From: Desulfurococcales archaeon
Lineage (GTDB): Archaea; Thermoproteota; Thermoprotei_A; Sulfolobales; WAQK01
Length of the DNA: 6,814 nt
NCBI GenBank assembly: GCA_027016915.1
Contig: JALURJ010000016.1
Coordinates: forward strand, 1-6,814
Direction of reading: 5' to 3'
Each line of letters starts with the position of its first letter. Positions within the stretch are counted from its first letter, which is position 1. Both the position numbers and the translations under genes were made by a program. Under the pieces are notes generated by a model. That model was not told the origin of the DNA and ran no database searches. It saw only the letters and a program-made list of their open reading frames with translations. This document shows, one piece after another, positions 5,457 to 6,814 of this stretch.

Positions 5457-6737
5457 CTAGCCTCCCTGCACCGTTATCTGGGCACAGTCTATTCCTTCCG
5501 GCGCCTTCTGCGGGCCTCTAAGCTCGAACTCTCCGTTCTCGTTGAGTAGCACTAGGTAGGCCTGGTCACTGGCAATATGGCGGCCAGGGCAGAACCTGGC
5601 GGGTGCTATTAGGCCCTGGAAGTCGAATGCTTGGCCCTGGCAGGAGGCTTCCAGGACCTCCTTGAGGGCTTCTCCACCCTTCTGTTGGAGGGCCTGGGAG
5701 TCAACCCTCTCGATGGCCTGGACGAGTAGCCAGGCGCTTAGGAAGCCCTGCAAGAACCTTAGGTTTACGTCGGTCTCTGAGTAGCCGGCTGCCTTGGCTG
5801 CCTCAAGCACCAGGTTGATGCCGGGCACGTTCTGCTGCTTGGCTATGGCGGGGTAAACGAAGGGTGAGACGCCCATGGCCTTGCCGTAACCCTCAGAGCC
5901 TATCATGTCCTTGCTGCGCTCGTCAAAGCCCCACACGTTGGATATCATGACGGCGTTGAGCCCCTGCTTCGCCATGGCCTTCGCTGCGAGGGAGCAGCTG
6001 GTTATGGTGTTCCCGCACCACACGTAGTCGGGGTTCTTGTCGACTATTTGGAGCACGGCCCTCTCGGCATCTGCCTCCGTGGCTTTTAGTGGTAGATCGA
6101 CGTCAGCCACTACCTCGAGGCCCAGTTGCTGGGCTGCCGCCTTAATGGCGTCGATGGGGCTTCTGGAATAGGCGACCTTGTGGTCGTAGAGGAGGGCCAG
6201 CTTGGCGCCGGGTTTAACGCTGGCCACCCAGCTTATGGCTATACAGGCCTGGGTGCTATAGTCGGGGGGTACGAAGAAGTTGTACGGCTTCACCGTTAGC
6301 TTTGCCGAATAGCTGGCCGAGATGTAAACGATCTTGTCGTTGATGATTGTGTCGGAGAGCTTCTCGGTGTCAGCCGTGCCCCATCCTAGGATGGCTATGA
6401 CGCCATACTTGTCTCTGAACTCTCTGTAGAACTCTTCGGCCTTGGTGGGGTTATAGGCGTAGTCCCTCTTCACCCACTCCAACTTGACCTTGGCGCCATC
6501 CTTGGTCGTTATCCCCTTGCTGTTAAAGTATTCGAGGGCTGCCAATACGCCCTTAGCGTAGGAGATTCCTACGTCGCTTGTGGGGCCTGTCTCGTCCGCC
6601 AAAACCCCGATCTTGACTGTTATCTCCTTGGCTGCCGCCTCGCCAGCTCCGGGCTTCTGAAGGAAGAGGTATGTTGCGCCAGCAACAATCACTACTATGA
6701 GAACTATTAAGGCTATATATTTCGTGGCTTGAGCCAT
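5457..6737 (-). CDS. livK: LivK-like substrate-binding protein (periplasmic-binding fold, Peripla_BP_6) of an amino acid/amide ABC importer
   Basis: 426 residues from ATG 6737, which has AGGTGG 6 nt upstream; the in-frame TTG at 6743 directly abuts that site and is unlikely. Residues 6-26 are one hydrophobic stretch after a Lys. There is no lipobox Cys and no clear class III (pilin-like) cleavage site, so it is probably a membrane-anchored receptor outside the cell. A Gly/Ala/Glu linker leads to the mature domain, which begins KEITVKIGVLADETGP, a typical first strand and loop of type I binding proteins. Later markers are GISYAKGVLAALEYFN (helix 1), WVKRDYAYNPTKA, GWGTADT, and PGAKLALLYDH opening the second lobe. 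Six cysteines (165, 241, 248, 366, 383, 418) suggest disulfides. It is partnered with the downstream livF. The ligand (branched-chain amino acid, other amino acid, amide or urea) cannot be told from sequence alone. Confidence 0.88.
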   Translation of the reverse strand: MAQATKYIALIVLIVVIVAGATYLFLQKPGAGEAAAKEITVKIGVLADETGPTSDVGISYAKGVLAALEYFNSKGITTKDGAKVKLEWVKRDYAYNPTKAEEFYREFRDKYGVIAILGWGTADTEKLSDTIINDKIVYISASYSAKLTVKPYNFFVPPDYSTQACIAISWVASVKPGAKLALLYDHKVAYSRSPIDAIKAAAQQLGLEVVADVDLPLKATEADAERAVLQIVDKNPDYVWCGNTITSCSLAAKAMAKQGLNAVMISNVWGFDERSKDMIGSEGYGKAMGVSPFVYPAIAKQQNVPGINLVLEAAKAAGYSETDVNLRFLQGFLSAWLLVQAIERVDSQALQQKGGEALKEVLEASCQGQAFDFQGLIAPARFCPGRHIASDQAYLVLLNENGEFELRGPQKAPEGIDCAQITVQGG

Positions 6738-6743
6738 ACCCAA

Positions 6744-6749
6744 CCACCT
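6744..6749 (-). promoter_or_regulatory. Ribosome-binding site deciding the start of the livK-like gene
   Basis: AGGTGG on the minus strand, 6 nt before ATG 6737. The TTG at 6743-6741 follows it with no spacing and is therefore disfavoured. Confidence 0.6.
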
Positions 6750-6783
6750 AATAATTCAAGTTGTGGCCACTACATACTCTGGA

Positions 6784-6811
6784 ATTATAAAATAATGACC
6801 TGATATATAAA
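6784..6811 (-). promoter_or_regulatory. Promoter region of the livK-like gene with two candidate TATA boxes
   Basis: The 77 nt upstream of the gene are very AT-rich against the surrounding sequence. TTTATATAT (6811-6803) would start transcription near 6782 with a leader of about 45 nt. TTTTATAAT (6792-6784) would start it near 6763 with a leader of about 26 nt. Both leaders keep the AGGTGG site. I cannot choose between them; the first lies almost at the window edge. Confidence 0.55.
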
Positions 6812-6814
6812 CAT

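Noticed and set aside
5109..5549. A 146-codon plus-strand open frame spanning the livF start and the livK-livF gap
   Set aside because: It covers parts of two real genes and the hairpin on the opposite strand, with no promoter or ribosome-binding site of its own.
1..6814. CRISPR array, insertion sequence, tRNA or rRNA
   Set aside because: I saw no regular direct repeats with spacers, no transposase, no terminal inverted repeats and no tRNA-like cloverleaf. Nearly all bases are in seven closely packed genes.

Overview
The window looks like a stretch of chromosome from a hyperthermophilic crenarchaeon, most likely in or near the Desulfurococcales (an Aeropyrum-like genome is my guess, not proven). 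The reasons are moderately GC-rich DNA, heavy use of AGG/AGA for Arg and ATA/CTA/CTC for Ile/Leu, Shine-Dalgarno sites of the GGTG(A/G) type 5-6 nt before starts, AT-rich TATA boxes in otherwise GC-rich gaps, non-ATG starts, and exported proteins with paired cysteines and N-glycosylation sequons. All seven genes lie on the minus strand, so transcription runs from right to left. No intergenic gap is longer than about 100 nt.

Right part (about 6814 down to 4580): a two-gene piece of a branched-chain amino acid (HAAT/Liv-type) ABC importer. A membrane-anchored LivK-like binding protein is followed, after a hairpin and T-tract, by a LivF-type ATPase. The permeases (LivH, LivM) and the second ATPase (LivG) are not in the window.

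Middle part (about 4567 down to 2891): a promoter, then ridA, then a PLP-dependent threonine ammonia-lyase with one C-terminal ACT domain. The lyase ribosome-binding site lies inside the last codons of ridA, so the two are probably translationally coupled. The lyase releases reactive enamine/imine intermediates and RidA hydrolyses them, so the pair is a direct enzyme plus clean-up partnership. 2-Oxobutyrate from threonine can feed isoleucine synthesis or 2-oxoacid oxidation, which gives a loose amino-acid theme shared with the transporter.

Left part (about 2850 down to 1): a tight cluster of three overlapping genes. It holds an unrecognised exported or anchored helical protein with a Gly/Pro/Ser/Gln-rich tail, a BatA/BatB-like von Willebrand factor A (VWA) protein with two N-terminal and one C-terminal membrane segments, and a second VWA protein of the same architecture that runs off the left edge. 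Such VWA pairs often accompany MoxR AAA+ ATPases and DUF58 proteins; neither is visible here. This cassette is the least understood part of the window. The rest is conventional metabolism and transport.
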